Below the pieces are notes generated by a model, which did no database searches, was not told where the DNA came from, and worked only from the letters and a program-made list of their open reading frames with translations. The position numbers were made by a program, and so were the translations under genes. Below are positions 63,374 through 64,000 of a stretch of DNA of 64,000 nucleotides, piece by piece. Each line of letters begins with the position of its first letter. The first letter of the stretch is position 1. This stretch comes from Trichomonas vaginalis G3 (lineage: Eukaryota; Parabasalia; Trichomonadida; Trichomonadidae): assembly GCF_026262505.1 (NCBI RefSeq), contig NC_067204.1:11612522-11676521 (forward strand). Reading direction: 5' to 3'.

Positions 63374-64000
63374 ATGGCTGAATCTTCCGTTTCCAAGTCA
63401 GTTTCAGCCACCAGTCAATCGCGGGAGAAATTCTCAGACATAGTAACAGCAAAGGGAAATGTTCTCGACAAAGTTTTCCCTCTTTTCGAACAGATGATTC
63501 AACAAGTTAAACTACCAGCTTGGATTATGGGAATTGTCATGTTCTATCTCCTATGCCAAACACTCTCCATTTGTTTCTGGGTTTATACACCTGTTTATCA
63601 AAAAACAACTCAGCCGTGGACAAATGTTAACAAATATTTTGTCCAAATATTCGCATTTATTGATCCGGTTAATTACAGCACATCAATACAGATATGGATG
63701 ATTGTAGATATCGCAATTGGAGTATTTTCTATACTTTGGATCTTATTCACATTATATCTTAATCATTTGTTTTATACAATTTATGTTCCGGTGCTATACA
63801 TTTCATTTATTCTCATTGATATTGTCGTTCCAATATTGATAGTCCCATCAGCTTACGTAGCGGCGCATGGAATTGTTGGACTTAAAGGTCATTCTGGCAT
63901 AGAATATGTTTTGGAAATAGCTCTTGGATTAGTTGCATTCGCAGTTTACACCTGCGTCTTCTTACTTAGCTCCATTCTTAAGGCAAGATCAGTTGTTTTA
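63374..64000 (+). CDS. Multi-pass membrane protein, 5' part of a host gene (probable transmembrane cyclase family)
   Basis: An ATG at 63374 opens 209 codons running to the window edge. Ser/Thr-rich start (MAESSVSKSVSATSQSREKF), then ILDKVFPLFEQ-type lead (GNVLDKVFPLFEQMIQQVKL), hydrophobic segments WIMGIVMFYLLCQTLSICFW, IWMIVDIAIGVFSILWILFT, FYTIYVPVLYISFILIDIVV and YVLEIALGLVAFAVYTCVFL. From memory of the family, such N-termini belong to the large T. vaginalis set of membrane proteins with C-terminal adenylate/guanylate cyclase domains; the catalytic part would lie outside the window. No intron signal seen. Confidence 0.6.
   Translation, partial: MAESSVSKSVSATSQSREKFSDIVTAKGNVLDKVFPLFEQMIQQVKLPAWIMGIVMFYLLCQTLSICFWVYTPVYQKTTQPWTNVNKYFVQIFAFIDPVNYSTSIQIWMIVDIAIGVFSILWILFTLYLNHLFYTIYVPVLYISFILIDIVVPILIVPSAYVAAHGIVGLKGHSGIEYVLEIALGLVAFAVYTCVFLLSSILKARSVVL

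Noticed and set aside
1-64000. tRNA or rRNA genes
   Set aside because: No cloverleaf with A/B boxes or rRNA-like sequence was noticed on either strand.

Overview
The window is protist nuclear DNA, almost certainly Trichomonas vaginalis or a very close relative. It is AT-rich, carries a mariner copy of the Tvmar1 type, and consists mostly of Maverick/Polinton elements (virus-like DNA transposons with a type B DNA polymerase, a retroviral-type integrase, an A32-like packaging ATPase and capsid genes). Ordinary host sequence is limited to the outer edges. The right edge holds the 5' part of a multi-pass membrane protein gene (63374-64000), probably of the trichomonad transmembrane cyclase family.

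Layout. Maverick A occupies about 0.7-12.97 kb and 56.64-62.2 kb. Its left part has a broken PolB with an embedded HNH-type zinc module, an integrase, a D5-like primase-helicase flanked by inverted 125-bp repeats, and a phage-like tail-fibre gene. Its right part has structural genes, the packaging ATPase, the major capsid candidate and small amphipathic proteins. Without its insert A is about 18 kb, a normal Maverick length. Maverick B1 (12976-56635, 5-bp target duplication AAATT, TIRs of about 690 bp) interrupts an A structural gene. A second B-family copy, B2, went into the ATPase gene of B1 (5-bp duplication TCTGT). Recombination between the inverted copies then gave today's arrangement: a complete B gene set from 13 to 36.6 kb, and an inverted, partly deleted set from 36.65 to 48.9 kb. 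The right end of B1 was amplified into three tandem units of about 2.57 kb (48901-56635), most simply by unequal exchange between directly repeated TIRs. A mariner (23561-24863) sits in a KilA-N gene, and an unclassified TIR element with a three-hairpin core (43383-44363) sits near the second integrase.

Function. The element genes form the usual Maverick set: replication (PolB and its upstream partner; in A also a primase-helicase), integration (integrase, TIRs), packaging (ATPase) and particle (double jelly-roll capsid candidates, minor structural proteins, basic or amphipathic core-like proteins, tail fibres with collagen and collar-type tips). KilA-N proteins and an HNH nuclease are accessory. 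I found no recognisable adenain-like protease. Most genes start in a TAAATG context, like poxvirus late promoters.

The most unusual signal is a family of very short GC-rich double hairpins of about 25-30 bp scattered through A and B, often inside reading frames, with two filled/empty differences between otherwise matching copies (45197-45223 is the clean one). A second family is a 14-copy intergenic palindrome built on GGTTAGATCTAACC and confined to B. Many genes carry single-base indels, often in A runs, so decay and sequencing error cannot be separated from this sequence alone.
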